Translations under genes and position numbers: made by a program
Notes under the pieces: model-generated
The model's input: only the letters and a program-made list of their open reading frames with translations
Databases searched by the model: none
What the model was told of the DNA's origin: nothing
In this document: piece by piece, positions 10,394 through 17,929 of the stretch
How positions within the stretch are numbered: position 1 is the stretch's first letter
How the letters are laid out: every line of letters begins with the position of its first letter
DNA from: Paenibacillus sp. A3
GTDB taxonomy: Bacteria; Bacillota; Bacilli; Paenibacillales; NBRC-103111
Direction of reading: 5' to 3'
Length of the DNA stretch: 64,000 nucleotides
Assembly (NCBI RefSeq): GCF_001399685.1
Contig: NZ_JTHN01000029.1
Coordinates: 1 to 64,000, forward strand

Positions 10394-10427
10394 TTAAAAA
10401 ACAAGGAACACAGCGTGTTCCTCGTTA
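10394..10427 (-). terminator. Intrinsic terminator after tsf
   Basis: On the minus strand AGGAACAC-GCT-GTGTTCCT is followed by TGTTTTTT. The 8-bp perfect stem with its uridine run is a strong rho-independent terminator closing rpsB-tsf. Confidence 0.92.
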
Positions 10428-10448
10428 CCTTGCATTTATCTTGTTGAA

Positions 10449-11099
10449 TTACAGTTTAACTTGGGACATAACTTCTTCAGCGAAGTTTTCTTGTTTCTTC
10501 TCCAGGCCTTCTCCGAGCTCGAAACGAACGAAGCGGCGGATCGACAAGTTTTCGCCGATCGTTGCGATGTTTTCTTTCAATACTTCTTCTACGGTTTTGT
10601 CCGGGTCTTTAACGAAAGGCTGCTCAAGCAGGCAGTATTCCTCGTAGTATTTCGCCAGACGGCCTTCGACGATTTTCTCGACGATTTTTTCCGGCTTGCC
10701 TTCGTTCAGCGCTTGGTTCGTCAAGATTTCGCGCTCTTTGTCCAGCGCTTCTTGCGGAACTTCGTCACGGCGAAGGAATTTCGGGTTGGAAGCTGCGATG
10801 TGCAGAGCAACGTCGCGTACAAACGTTCTAAACTGCTCGTTTTTCGCCACGAAGTCAGTTTCGCTGTTTACTTCAACCAATACGCCGATTTTGCCGCCAG
10901 CGTGAATGTAGGACTCGATCATGCCTTCCGTTGCGACGCGGCCTGCTTTGTTGGCCGCTGCGGAAAGACCTTTTTCACGCAAAATTTCAGCAGCTTTTGT
11001 CAAGTCGCCGTTTGCTTCTTCCAATGCTTTTTTACAATCGAGCATGCCTGCTCCTGTTTTTTCGCGCAATTCTTTTACTGCTGCTGCACTAACTGCCAT
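10449..11099 (-). CDS. tsf: Elongation factor Ts (short form)
   Basis: Guanine-nucleotide exchange factor for EF-Tu. The start is the ATG at 11099, 7 nt after AAGGAGG; the frame stays open for 48 codons upstream through a terminator hairpin, but that stretch is not protein-like. The N-terminal UBA-like domain ([19 protein letters not shown]) and the EF-Tu-contacting core [10 protein letters not shown] are intact. At 216 residues it is much shorter than the roughly 290 of B. subtilis, so part of the C-terminal subdomain region is missing. It is paired with rpsB as in most bacteria, with a hairpin between them. Confidence 0.95.
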   Translation of the reverse strand: MAVSAAAVKELREKTGAGMLDCKKALEEANGDLTKAAEILREKGLSAAANKAGRVATEGMIESYIHAGGKIGVLVEVNSETDFVAKNEQFRTFVRDVALHIAASNPKFLRRDEVPQEALDKEREILTNQALNEGKPEKIVEKIVEGRLAKYYEEYCLLEQPFVKDPDKTVEEVLKENIATIGENLSIRRFVRFELGEGLEKKQENFAEEVMSQVKL

Positions 11100-11133
11100 G
11101 ATTTGGCCTCCTTGGAATGTAATATGTATTCCC

Positions 11134-11180
11134 AAAAAAAGGGCGGTGAAAGGATTTTGCACCTTTAAACCACCCTTTCT
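11134..11180 (-). terminator. Terminator/attenuator between rpsB and tsf
   Basis: On the minus strand AAAGGGTGGT pairs with ACCGCCCTTT (one G-T pair). Inside it is a second stem TAAAGG/CCTTTC, and TTTTTTT follows. It lies in the 94-bp rpsB-tsf gap and probably lowers tsf expression relative to S2. Confidence 0.85.
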
Positions 11181-11193
11181 CGTATTCAATGCA

Positions 11194-11892
11194 TTAAGCT
11201 GAAGTCTCTTCGCCTTGGTGAGCTTCGATAACCGCGTCAGCAATTTTAGCCGTCAGCAATTTCACGGCACGGATCGCGTCGTCGTTACCCGGGATCACGT
11301 AGTCGATTTCGTCCGGATCGCAGTTCGTGTCTACGATACCAACGATCGGAATACCAAGCTTGCGTGCTTCCGCAACGGCGATGCGCTCTTTGCGCGGGTC
11401 GATGACGAACAGTGCGCTCGGCAGACCTTTCATATGGGAGATACCGCCCAAGAATTTCTCAAGACGATCTTTTTCTTTGCGAAGAATGATAACTTCTTTT
11501 TTCGGCAGCACTTCGAACGTGCCGTCTTGCTCCCATTTTTCCAGCTCGTGCAAACGGTTGATCCGTTTTTGGATTGTTTGGAAGTTAGTCAGCGTACCGC
11601 CGAGCCAACGTTGGTTGATGTAGTACATTCCGCAACGCTCAGCTTCTTCTTTAACCGAATCTTGAGCTTGCTTTTTCGTACCTACGAACAAGATCGTGCC
11701 GTTCTCTGCGGCTACGGACTTGACGAAGTTGTAAGCTTCCTCAACTTTTTTGACCGTTTTTTGCAGGTCGATGATGTAAATTCCGTTTCTTTCGGTGAAG
11801 ATGTATCGATCCATTTTCGGGTTCCAACGACGGGTTTGGTGACCGAAGTGTACCCCAGCTTCGAGCAGCTGTTTCATGGAGATAACTGCCAT
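11194..11892 (-). CDS. rpsB: 30S ribosomal protein S2
   Basis: Primary component of the small subunit that recruits S1-like functions to the platform. The family is recognised by [20 protein letters not shown] at the N terminus, the RNA-binding [15 protein letters not shown] and the [31 protein letters not shown] region (quoted in parts). ATG at 11892 lies 9 nt after GGAGG; a GTG two codons upstream overlaps the ribosome site. It gives 232 residues, the usual size. A vegetative promoter and a 154-nt leader precede it. Confidence 0.97.
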   Translation of the reverse strand: MAVISMKQLLEAGVHFGHQTRRWNPKMDRYIFTERNGIYIIDLQKTVKKVEEAYNFVKSVAAENGTILFVGTKKQAQDSVKEEAERCGMYYINQRWLGGTLTNFQTIQKRINRLHELEKWEQDGTFEVLPKKEVIILRKEKDRLEKFLGGISHMKGLPSALFVIDPRKERIAVAEARKLGIPIVGIVDTNCDPDEIDYVIPGNDDAIRAVKLLTAKIADAVIEAHQGEETSA

Positions 11893-12046
11893 CCTCACGC
11901 ACCTCCTCTAAATTGGTTTTTTGTGGTTTCCTCCGCCGATCGCATCTCCCGGTAAAACTCCTTGACCAAGACGCTTAAGAAAGCATCTGTTGAAGCCAGT
12001 GGGAGCACCATTACCGGAATTAACCGACGTGTGGTTTTTAACACCG
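11893..12046 (-). promoter_or_regulatory. Long structured 5' leader of rpsB
   Basis: About 154 nt separate the predicted start of transcription from the rpsB ATG. The segments CCGGTAA (12017-12011 on the minus strand) and TTACCGG (11955-11949) are complementary over 7 bp and would enclose a 55-nt domain. No conserved ORF fills it. An autoregulatory S2-binding leader is an inference only; B. subtilis S2 regulation gives no motif that could be matched by eye. Confidence 0.4.
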
Positions 12047-12052
12047 AAAATT

Positions 12053-12081
12053 ACTATACCATAACTGACAACCGTATGCAA
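12053..12081 (-). promoter_or_regulatory. Vegetative (sigma-A) promoter of rpsB
   Basis: On the minus strand TTGCAT (12081-12076), a 17-bp spacer, then TATAGT (12058-12053). Both hexamers are one or two changes from consensus with ideal spacing. It drives rpsB-tsf independently of the upstream fla/che operon. Confidence 0.8.
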
Positions 12082-12099
12082 CACCTGCGGCAGTCCGAC

Positions 12100-12140
12100 G
12101 AAAAAAGACAAATTCAGACCCCAACTGCCCGAGTCTGACC
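12100..12140 (-). terminator. Terminator at the end of the fla/che operon
   Basis: TCAGAC and GTCTGA pair around a 13-nt loop just after the last operon stop codon at 12144. On the minus strand TTTTTT follows a few bases later. The plus strand also has a T-run, so it may work both ways. It separates motility from the rpsB promoter. Confidence 0.65.
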
Positions 12141-12143
12141 TTT

Positions 12144-12653
12144 TTATTGTGTCGTTAAGTTGGCAATGACTTGCGTCAGCTCGAGAGGCCCCTTAAATAC
12201 ATGTAGGCCCGAGATGATTTTGTCGTTCATCTGCTTTTGCTTCATCGTATCTACGAAGGCGTTCCGGTCGGCAATAACGCCGCTCTGCTGCAGCAAATCG
12301 GCAACTTGGGCCGCAGTCATGCCTTTGGAGACATAAATGTACGTTTCCTTATCGGGCGCGGCAGACTGCGGCTGTGCGGCTTGCTTGTCCCTCTCTTCTT
12401 TCAGCTTCTGCGCGATCAAGGCATCGACCTGCGGCTGGTCGTACAGCTTTTGACTTTTGTCGTACACATTAAAATAGGTAGAAGCAACTTCCTTAAGCCG
12501 GACGCGATCCATCTCCTCGGGCGCCTGTCCTGCCGCGGGCTGCTTGGAAGCGGCGCTGCTCGACGGAGCAACCGCATTCATCAGCTGAAGCAGAATGGCA
12601 CCCAAAATCAAACCGATGCCGAGCCCGTACAGAAGCGATTTGTTCTTAAGCAT
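12144..12653 (-). CDS. Membrane-anchored protein with MltG-like LysM-type domain, no catalytic domain
   Basis: Last gene of the fla/che operon. It has 169 residues, with one N-terminal membrane segment (about 8-25), an Ala/Pro/Gln-rich linker and a C-terminal stretch from about residue 105 (IYVSKGMTAAQVADLLQQSG ... LHVFKG). That stretch resembles the small LysM-like domain at the N terminus of the endolytic transglycosylase MltG. The catalytic YceG domain, some 200 residues, is absent. ATG at 12653 follows AGGAGG and overlaps the end of the upstream gene by 8 bp, so translation is probably coupled. It may bind cell wall near the basal body; that is inference. Confidence 0.7.
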   Translation of the reverse strand: MLKNKSLLYGLGIGLILGAILLQLMNAVAPSSSAASKQPAAGQAPEEMDRVRLKEVASTYFNVYDKSQKLYDQPQVDALIAQKLKEERDKQAAQPQSAAPDKETYIYVSKGMTAAQVADLLQQSGVIADRNAFVDTMKQKQMNDKIISGLHVFKGPLELTQVIANLTTQ

Positions 12654-13242
12654 TCGACCGTTCCTCCTGTTTGGCAAGCTGCAGGATCAGACTGATTTCC
12701 CCTTTGTTCATACCCAGCTTCTTGGCGATATAGTCCGTCGATTTGCCGGACTCGTACAATTCGAACAGCTCGCCGTAACGCACCTTCATATTCATCGCAG
12801 CTTTGTTCGCTGCTTCCGGCTGCGGGTCGGGTGCGGCAGGTTCCGTATAAGCCGCCGGCGATACCGCGGCCCCGGCGCTCGCTCCCAACGACTCTCCCGG
12901 CTTCGACGCTTCCGCTTGAAGGGATAGACGCCGCTGCTCTTCCGAGAACGTCAGTCTGTTCAGTTCGTGCCGCAGCTCCTGACATTGCTTTTCAAGCGTT
13001 TCCACACGCAAGGTCAGTTTAGCCGCCTGCTCCTCGTAAGTTTGTTTCGTCCCGGAGAACATCTCGATCAGCGCTTTGTTCTGCTCCTCAAGCTCCATAG
13101 CCAAGTGATCCATCGCCTGCTCCATCTCTTTTACGATGGCGCCGTCGGACTTGGCAGTTCCTTCCGATTTTCGCGGGATAATCTTTGCATAGACCACGAT
13201 TAGAAGCCCGACCAGCACGATGTATACCCAAGGTTGGTCCAA
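12646..13242 (-). CDS. SwrB-like membrane/coiled-coil protein
   Basis: An N-terminal membrane helix (WVYIVLVGLLIVVYAKII) is followed by a positively charged turn, a coiled coil over about residues 40-105, an Ala/Pro-rich linker and a C-terminal helix-turn-helix-like segment (YESGKSTDYIAKKLGMNKGE). This layout matches SwrB (YlxL) and related proteins that lie just downstream of sigD in Bacilli; SwrB promotes basal-body maturation and sigma-D activation in B. subtilis. Identity is by layout and position, not clear sequence match. TTG at 13242 is 7-8 nt after AGGTGA; the ATG at 13248 abuts the ribosome site. Confidence 0.65.
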   Translation of the reverse strand: MDQPWVYIVLVGLLIVVYAKIIPRKSEGTAKSDGAIVKEMEQAMDHLAMELEEQNKALIEMFSGTKQTYEEQAAKLTLRVETLEKQCQELRHELNRLTFSEEQRRLSLQAEASKPGESLGASAGAAVSPAAYTEPAAPDPQPEAANKAAMNMKVRYGELFELYESGKSTDYIAKKLGMNKGEISLILQLAKQEERSNA

Positions 13243-13272
13243 TTGCATTCACCTAGTTTCACAACAAAATAG

Positions 13273-13605
13273 TTATAAGGTCAAGTCGATATGATGCCCC
13301 TTGAACGGATGCTCCGGTCCGGTGCCGCCCTGCGCCTGTTTGGCTTCCTCGGCCGACTTCTTGGCCCCTCCGCCCCCTCGGGAGTCCCGTTCTCCCGAAC
13401 GGCCCGACTGATCGTCTTTGATCGAAGCTTGACCGGTTTCCTCCGTCTTGGCGCTGATCTGACGCTCTTTTATCGTCGTCTTCTCGTTGGAGCTGTTCAG
13501 CATGGCCTGGTCTTCCACTCGCTTTTGCACCATTTGATGCTGCTTCAGACCGGCTTCGTCGTTCTTATGAAGCGCAAACTGCATTTCAACCGGTTTCATG
13601 CTCAC
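13273..13605 (-). CDS. Small hydrophilic protein of the fla/che operon, function unknown
   Basis: Around 110 residues, very polar and low-complexity (Glu, Lys, Gly, Ser, Arg), with no membrane segment or Cys. The first 40 residues (MKPVEMQFALHKNDEAGLKQ) are the only non-repetitive part. GTG at 13605 lies 8 nt after GGAGG; an ATG at 13611 would sit too close. It is placed between a FapA-family protein and the SwrB-like protein. I do not recognise a functional family; the tight packing and ribosome site show it is a real gene of the operon. Confidence 0.7.
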   Translation of the reverse strand: MSMKPVEMQFALHKNDEAGLKQHQMVQKRVEDQAMLNSSNEKTTIKERQISAKTEETGQASIKDDQSGRSGERDSRGGGGAKKSAEEAKQAQGGTGPEHPFKGHHIDLTL

Positions 13606-13644
13606 CGGCATACCCTCCTTCGAGCTGTACGCGTACGTCAGCCT

Positions 13645-15057
13645 TTATACGATAGGAAGCATCGCGATATCTCCGTCGATCAATTGAAACCTAACGCGGG
13701 GAGAAGTATCTTTAATGAATTTGGTATATCGGCCGATCACGATTTTCGTTCCGCTGTAGGCGTTGGCCATGACTTCGACCTTTGCTTTTTCCGAGTCCTC
13801 AAGCGATCTCTCAATTTCCAACATTCGCTCTCTGGAGCTCGCAATTTCTTCCGTAACCTGTTTCTTGGTATGGTTCAGCTTAACCCGCATCGCCACTTTG
13901 TCCGGCCCAAGCTGTCCCGCGGCTGCCAATTGGTCGAGCAGCACAAGCGCCTTATCCGTCTTATCCAGGTTCTCGCTCAAAGCTCTTTGCTGGATGCGAA
14001 GCTGCTGAAGCTCGTTGCGGAGCTCCGGCAGGACCCCGACTTCGATGACTGTAGCGGTCGACATGGAGTTGCCGATCGTCCGGGCAATGACCGCGTCGCC
14101 CGCTTGAATCATTCCTCCGACAATCAGTCCCTTGGTGCCTTTGCATACAACTTGATTGCCGGCGCGTACCTGCGAGTGCATAATGCTCTGGCTGACCAGC
14201 ACTTCTTCTCCCGCTGCGACGTTGGCATCCTGGATGAAAGAGCTTTTTACCCGTTTTCCGGCACGAATCGTTCCTTTGTTATGCCCAAGGATTCCCGCGC
14301 TGATCTCGATGGAGCCGGCTGCCTCCAACTCTGCGGCGTCCACACTGCCCGTAATGCGGATATCTCCCGCCGCTTTGATGCGAAAGCCCGGCAGCACGTT
14401 GCCGCGGATGACGACGGACCCGACAAAATCAATATTTCCGACATTATAGTCGACATCCCCGTTCACTTCAAAGATCGGAAACACATTGATTTTATCCCGG
14501 TCCGTCTTGGTGACCATTCCGTCAATGGCTGCATAAATGGCCGTCTGCTCCGGATCGGTCACGACATTTTTGCCGAGCTTGAGGCGCGCATCCTTCCCGT
14601 CCTTCGCAAAAAGCGTTTCCCCGGTTACCGCACGTCCCGGGACACCTAAGGCGGCCGGAATTTTTTGGGCGATCAATTGTCCCTTTTTCACATTATGGAT
14701 CGTTGTCACTTCTTTATAATCGACCTTGCCGTCCTCCAGCTCGGCCGGGCGTTTGGATTTGTCGTCCAAATCGTACATCATCTGGACACGCCCGTCCTGA
14801 CCGTTGTTCGGCGCATCGCCTTTGGCGATCACCGTCTGAGAGAAGAAGAAAGCCTTCGGATCGTCTACGATCGCGGCGATTTTCTCCTCATCTATGCCGT
14901 ATACGATGTGATATGAGGCAATCAATTCCATAAGCTGTCCTTTGTTAACGCGGAACGAATCCTCGCAATTCGCAAACTTGAGGTAAGCGAACAGCTTGTC
15001 GTCGGACAACGAAATATCCATATAATAGCTGAGCGGCATCGCCAGATCGGCCATCAT
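13645..15057 (-). CDS. FapA-family protein (DUF342)
   Basis: Polymer-like cytoplasmic protein of about 471 residues. It has an N-terminal domain, a central repetitive beta-helix region with many Gly/Val/Ile turns (DVDYNVGNIDFVGSVVIRG, then AGDIRITGSVDAAEL), and a C-terminal coiled coil around residues 340-430. DUF342/FapA proteins occur next to flagellar genes in many bacteria; one Vibrio member is involved in polar flagellum localisation, but no role is set in Bacilli. B. subtilis lacks it in this operon. Two adjacent ATGs at 15057 and 15054 compete; the ribosome site GTGGGGAG is very close to both, so the start is uncertain by one or two codons. Confidence 0.85.
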   Translation of the reverse strand: MMADLAMPLSYYMDISLSDDKLFAYLKFANCEDSFRVNKGQLMELIASYHIVYGIDEEKIAAIVDDPKAFFFSQTVIAKGDAPNNGQDGRVQMMYDLDDKSKRPAELEDGKVDYKEVTTIHNVKKGQLIAQKIPAALGVPGRAVTGETLFAKDGKDARLKLGKNVVTDPEQTAIYAAIDGMVTKTDRDKINVFPIFEVNGDVDYNVGNIDFVGSVVIRGNVLPGFRIKAAGDIRITGSVDAAELEAAGSIEISAGILGHNKGTIRAGKRVKSSFIQDANVAAGEEVLVSQSIMHSQVRAGNQVVCKGTKGLIVGGMIQAGDAVIARTIGNSMSTATVIEVGVLPELRNELQQLRIQQRALSENLDKTDKALVLLDQLAAAGQLGPDKVAMRVKLNHTKKQVTEEIASSRERMLEIERSLEDSEKAKVEVMANAYSGTKIVIGRYTKFIKDTSPRVRFQLIDGDIAMLPIV

Positions 15058-15077
15058 TCTCCCCACTTTCCGACCAC

Positions 15078-15860
15078 TTAGTCATAAAATAGCTGCGACT
15101 TATGACGGCTCAAAGAACCTTTTAACCGCAGAATCGCTTTTGAGTGCAGCTGTGATATTCTGGATGGGGAAAGATTCATGACTTCGGCGATCTCGCTTAA
15201 AGACAATTCTTCGTAATAAAAGAGGGATACGACGGTCCGCTCTTTTTCCGTCAATCGTTCGATAGCTTTAGCTAATGTTTCTTTTAAGTAGACTTCATTT
15301 ACTTTGGATTCCGGACTTTTCGCCTTTTCGTCAATTAACAAAGAAAGCCGCGTCTCCGAATCTTCCTCCCGGATAGGATCGTCGATCGAACAGACGGTCG
15401 TCACTGCGATCTCCTGTACCATCTGTTGAAACTCCTGCTCGCTGACATCCAGATAAGAGCTGATTTCGCTATCGGTTACGGAACGCAAGTATTGCTGTTC
15501 GAGCTTTTGATAAGCGTCCTCGATCTTCTTGGCCTTCTCCCTCACGGAACGGGGAACCCAATCGCCTTGACGGAGCCCGTCGATCATCGCTCCGCGAATG
15601 CGCCAGGAGGCATACGTTTCAAATTGCAGTCCCCGCTCGTAGTCGAACTTTTCGATGGCATCGATCAAGCCCATAATACCGCAGCTGGATAAATCTTCTT
15701 TCGAAACGTTTTTTGGCAGACCTATGGAAAGACGACCCGAAACGTAATCCACGAGCGGCAAATACGTTTCGATAAGCGCCTGCTTCGCTTTCAATTGTCT
15801 GTCTTCTCTCCATTGCTTCCAAACATCGATATTCGCCAAATGGGATTTTTGCGCGATCAT
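15078..15860 (-). CDS. sigD: RNA polymerase sigma factor SigD (FliA)
   Basis: Sigma-28 factor for late flagellin, motor, chemoreceptor and autolysin genes. Region 2 is clear (YLPLVDYVSGRLSIGLP ... SSCGIMGLIDAIEKFD ... YASWRIRGAMIDGLR), region 3 follows with WVPRSVREKAK, and region 4 ends with LSLSEIAEVMNLSPSRISQLHSKA. At 260 residues it is normal. Its place near the 3' end of a roughly 31-kb operon matches B. subtilis, where distance from the promoter affects the share of motile cells. The ribosome site is weak (GGATGGTGACC). Confidence 0.97.
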   Translation of the reverse strand: MIAQKSHLANIDVWKQWREDRQLKAKQALIETYLPLVDYVSGRLSIGLPKNVSKEDLSSCGIMGLIDAIEKFDYERGLQFETYASWRIRGAMIDGLRQGDWVPRSVREKAKKIEDAYQKLEQQYLRSVTDSEISSYLDVSEQEFQQMVQEIAVTTVCSIDDPIREEDSETRLSLLIDEKAKSPESKVNEVYLKETLAKAIERLTEKERTVVSLFYYEELSLSEIAEVMNLSPSRISQLHSKAILRLKGSLSRHKSQLFYD

Positions 15861-15878
15861 GACAGATGGTCACCATCC

Positions 15879-16295
15879 TTATTCTTCAGACATTCGGCGA
15901 ACCGCCTGTGCCAATTCGTCAGGACTCCCTTGTATCTTCGTTGAGAGCTTCGGTGGATTCAGCGGGGAAAAATCGGTCTCCGCGGCGTCCTTCAGACCCG
16001 GCGACGGTTTCAGCATCTGATGCAGCTCCGCATCCTGATCGGGCGTTACAACATCGACCGCCGTTCCTTTAAGCTCATCCTCTTCTTCCGAATGCTCAGG
16101 AATCGGAGCGCCCGCCAATCCGGCAACCGTGCCAAGCAACCAACGGAACAAAAATACGATTACAAACATCAGGACAAAGCTGTAGAAGCTGCGAATCAAG
16201 GTAGTCAGCCAAATATTGTCGGTTATCGACAATGCAAAGGTAATGACGAATGCCGCGGCTCCTACGATAAAGTTCCAACGTATCGATCCGATCAT
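15879..16295 (-). CDS. Two-segment membrane protein of the chemotaxis block, function unknown
   Basis: 138 residues with two hydrophobic segments in the first 55 (WNFIVGAAAFVITFALSI and SFYSFVLMFVIVFLFRWLLG), then an acidic, Pro-rich cytoplasmic tail. It starts 5 bp after cheD and is followed by sigD with an 18-bp gap, so it belongs to the operon. B. subtilis has no gene between cheD and sigD. I do not recognise the family; the tail could hold a protein-binding site, but nothing shows what for. Confidence 0.7.
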   Translation of the reverse strand: MIGSIRWNFIVGAAAFVITFALSITDNIWLTTLIRSFYSFVLMFVIVFLFRWLLGTVAGLAGAPIPEHSEEEDELKGTAVDVVTPDQDAELHQMLKPSPGLKDAAETDFSPLNPPKLSTKIQGSPDELAQAVRRMSEE

Positions 16296-16299
16296 AGGT

Positions 16300-16794
16300 T
16301 TACAATTCCTTCACTCCGTGTTGTACGCTGCGAATCATGAGCATACCGGATTCGCAGTCGAATTCGATGGTTCGCCCGTAATTGCCGCCGGTATCTTCGG
16401 CAATAATCGGGATTTGGTAACGGCTGAGCATTTCCTTGCAGGACTCGACATTCCGCGGTCCGATCCGCATCGTGTCCGATTGGGAACCGAATGCGAACAT
16501 TTGTGCTCCACCGGCCATTTTGGCAACCATGCGCTTCACTTGAGCCCCAAGATCCTCCATCAGGCGAATCATTTCGGGGATTGCCGTATCTGCATATTTC
16601 GCGATGTTCAGCTTTCCTTCTCTGGCAATATCCGAGGTCGGCAGCATGACGTGGGCCATTCCGGCTACTTTGGCCTTGGCATCGAACAAGGTAACACCCA
16701 CGCAGGAACCGAGCCCCGTCGTCTTGAGCACACCGGTCAAGTGAGCGACGTTCAGGTCGGCCATTCCTACTTTAATCAGATTGTCTTGGATCAT
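16300..16794 (-). CDS. cheD: Chemoreceptor glutamine deamidase CheD
   Basis: Deamidates Gln residues in chemoreceptors and, in Bacillus, also stimulates CheC in an adaptation loop with CheY-P. The catalytic Cys-31 (TGLGSCVGVTLFD) and His-48 (MAHVMLP) are present, followed by the conserved GGAQMF segment. The length of 164 is usual. Its ATG overlaps the stop of cheC (ATGA), showing translational coupling of the two partners. Confidence 0.96.
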   Translation of the reverse strand: MIQDNLIKVGMADLNVAHLTGVLKTTGLGSCVGVTLFDAKAKVAGMAHVMLPTSDIAREGKLNIAKYADTAIPEMIRLMEDLGAQVKRMVAKMAGGAQMFAFGSQSDTMRIGPRNVESCKEMLSRYQIPIIAEDTGGNYGRTIEFDCESGMLMIRSVQHGVKEL

Positions 16795-17411
16795 GGAGTA
16801 TGCACTCCCAAAGCAACGAAAATACGTTCGAAGGACTCCGGATCCGGAATGAGGAAGAAATGCCCTTCCACCTCGTCGCTTCCATCCAGAAACTTCGTGT
16901 CGATCAAGAGCGCCTGGTCTCCCATTTGGCCGAATTGGAGCAGGCCGTAGCTCAGAATCGCTCCCGCCATATCAATCGCAAGCGAAGGAACAGTCGGCTG
17001 CATGTTCAGCTGTGTGAAATCCGCCAGGGACGACAAGTACGAGCCCGCCAAAATGTTGCCGATCTCGTTGAGCGCGGACAACTCCATTTCGGAGTACTCT
17101 TCGCCTTCCACCCCGTCCATTCCGACCAAGTTGCGAAGAAGCTTCTTGGCCGACTCGAACTTCAGAATAAAGAATAAATTTCCCGGCGTTTCCCCTTCGA
17201 CCCTCAGAAATATAGCGATAACGGCTTCCTCGGCTCCTCCTACGCTGTCCGCGATTTCCTCGAAAGGAACCATTCGCACTTTGGGCACAAGCATATCCAC
17301 AGGCTTATCGAGCAGCTGCGAGAGCGCAGTAGCCGCATGTCCGGCACCGATATTTCCGACTTCCTTCAGCACATCCATTTGAAAATCGGCAAAAGAATTA
17401 AATGCTTCCAC
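16791..17411 (-). CDS. cheC: CheY-P phosphatase CheC
   Basis: Removes phosphate from CheY-P and binds CheD. Both active-site repeats of the form E-x2-N are visible: DVLKEVGNIGAGHAATALSQ near residue 15 and ELSALNEIGNILAGSYLSSL near residue 110, each followed about 20 residues later by Pro. The length of 206 is normal. The GTG start at 17411 lies after GAGGAG. It is followed by cheD with ATGA overlap. Confidence 0.95.
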   Translation of the reverse strand: MEAFNSFADFQMDVLKEVGNIGAGHAATALSQLLDKPVDMLVPKVRMVPFEEIADSVGGAEEAVIAIFLRVEGETPGNLFFILKFESAKKLLRNLVGMDGVEGEEYSEMELSALNEIGNILAGSYLSSLADFTQLNMQPTVPSLAIDMAGAILSYGLLQFGQMGDQALLIDTKFLDGSDEVEGHFFLIPDPESFERIFVALGVHTP

Positions 17412-17416
17412 TAGGC

Positions 17417-17878
17417 CTACTCCTCTACATTCTCCAGTTGAACGATCTCGCTCTTGGTCAATACTTCCTTCAGGTTCAGCAGCACAAGCAATCGGCTTTC
17501 GCCTACTTTGGCAATCCCGTGAAGGTACTTAGCCTTAATGCCGCCTACGATTTCCGGCGGATCGTCGATATGATCCGAATCCACATCGATGACATCGTTG
17601 GCCGAATCGACAATCAGGCCGACTTCGATGTCGCCGACGGCAACGATAATGATCCGCGAGTTGTCGGTATACTCGGTCTCCGGAAATCCGAAGCGGCCGC
17701 GCAAATCGATGACGGGGGTAACAACGCCGCGCAAATTGATGACGCCTTTGACAAATTCAGGCGTTTTCGGAACTCGGGTCATCGGCTGCATCCGTTCAAT
17801 GGTGCGGACCTTCTCGACCTCTACCCCGTATTCTTCCTTTCCTAAAGTAAACACAATGACTTTCAATTCTTCTCCCAT
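17417..17878 (-). CDS. cheW: Chemotaxis coupling protein CheW
   Basis: Links chemoreceptors to CheA in the signalling array; SH3-like double barrel. It shows the opening KVIVFTLGKEEYGVEVEKVR, the receptor-binding region RMQPMTRVPKTPEFVKGVIN (quoted in two pieces) and LRGVVTPVIDLRGRFGFP. The length of 153 is typical. ATG follows AGGAGGCTGCGAGC. It lies between cheA and cheC, matching the B. subtilis order. Confidence 0.96.
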   Translation of the reverse strand: MGEELKVIVFTLGKEEYGVEVEKVRTIERMQPMTRVPKTPEFVKGVINLRGVVTPVIDLRGRFGFPETEYTDNSRIIIVAVGDIEVGLIVDSANDVIDVDSDHIDDPPEIVGGIKAKYLHGIAKVGESRLLVLLNLKEVLTKSEIVQLENVEE

Positions 17879-17929
17879 GCTCGCAGCCTCCTTAAGTTAT
17901 CGCGTGAATGTAGCCGTCTTTGCGTCCCG

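Noticed and set aside
11908-12111. 67-codon frame in the rpsB leader
   Set aside because: It begins upstream of the rpsB promoter and has no ribosome site or conserved look; the region is better read as leader RNA.
13291-14649. Long plus-strand open frame opposite the FapA-family gene
   Set aside because: Shadow of the minus-strand gene in GC-rich DNA, with no recognisable protein features.
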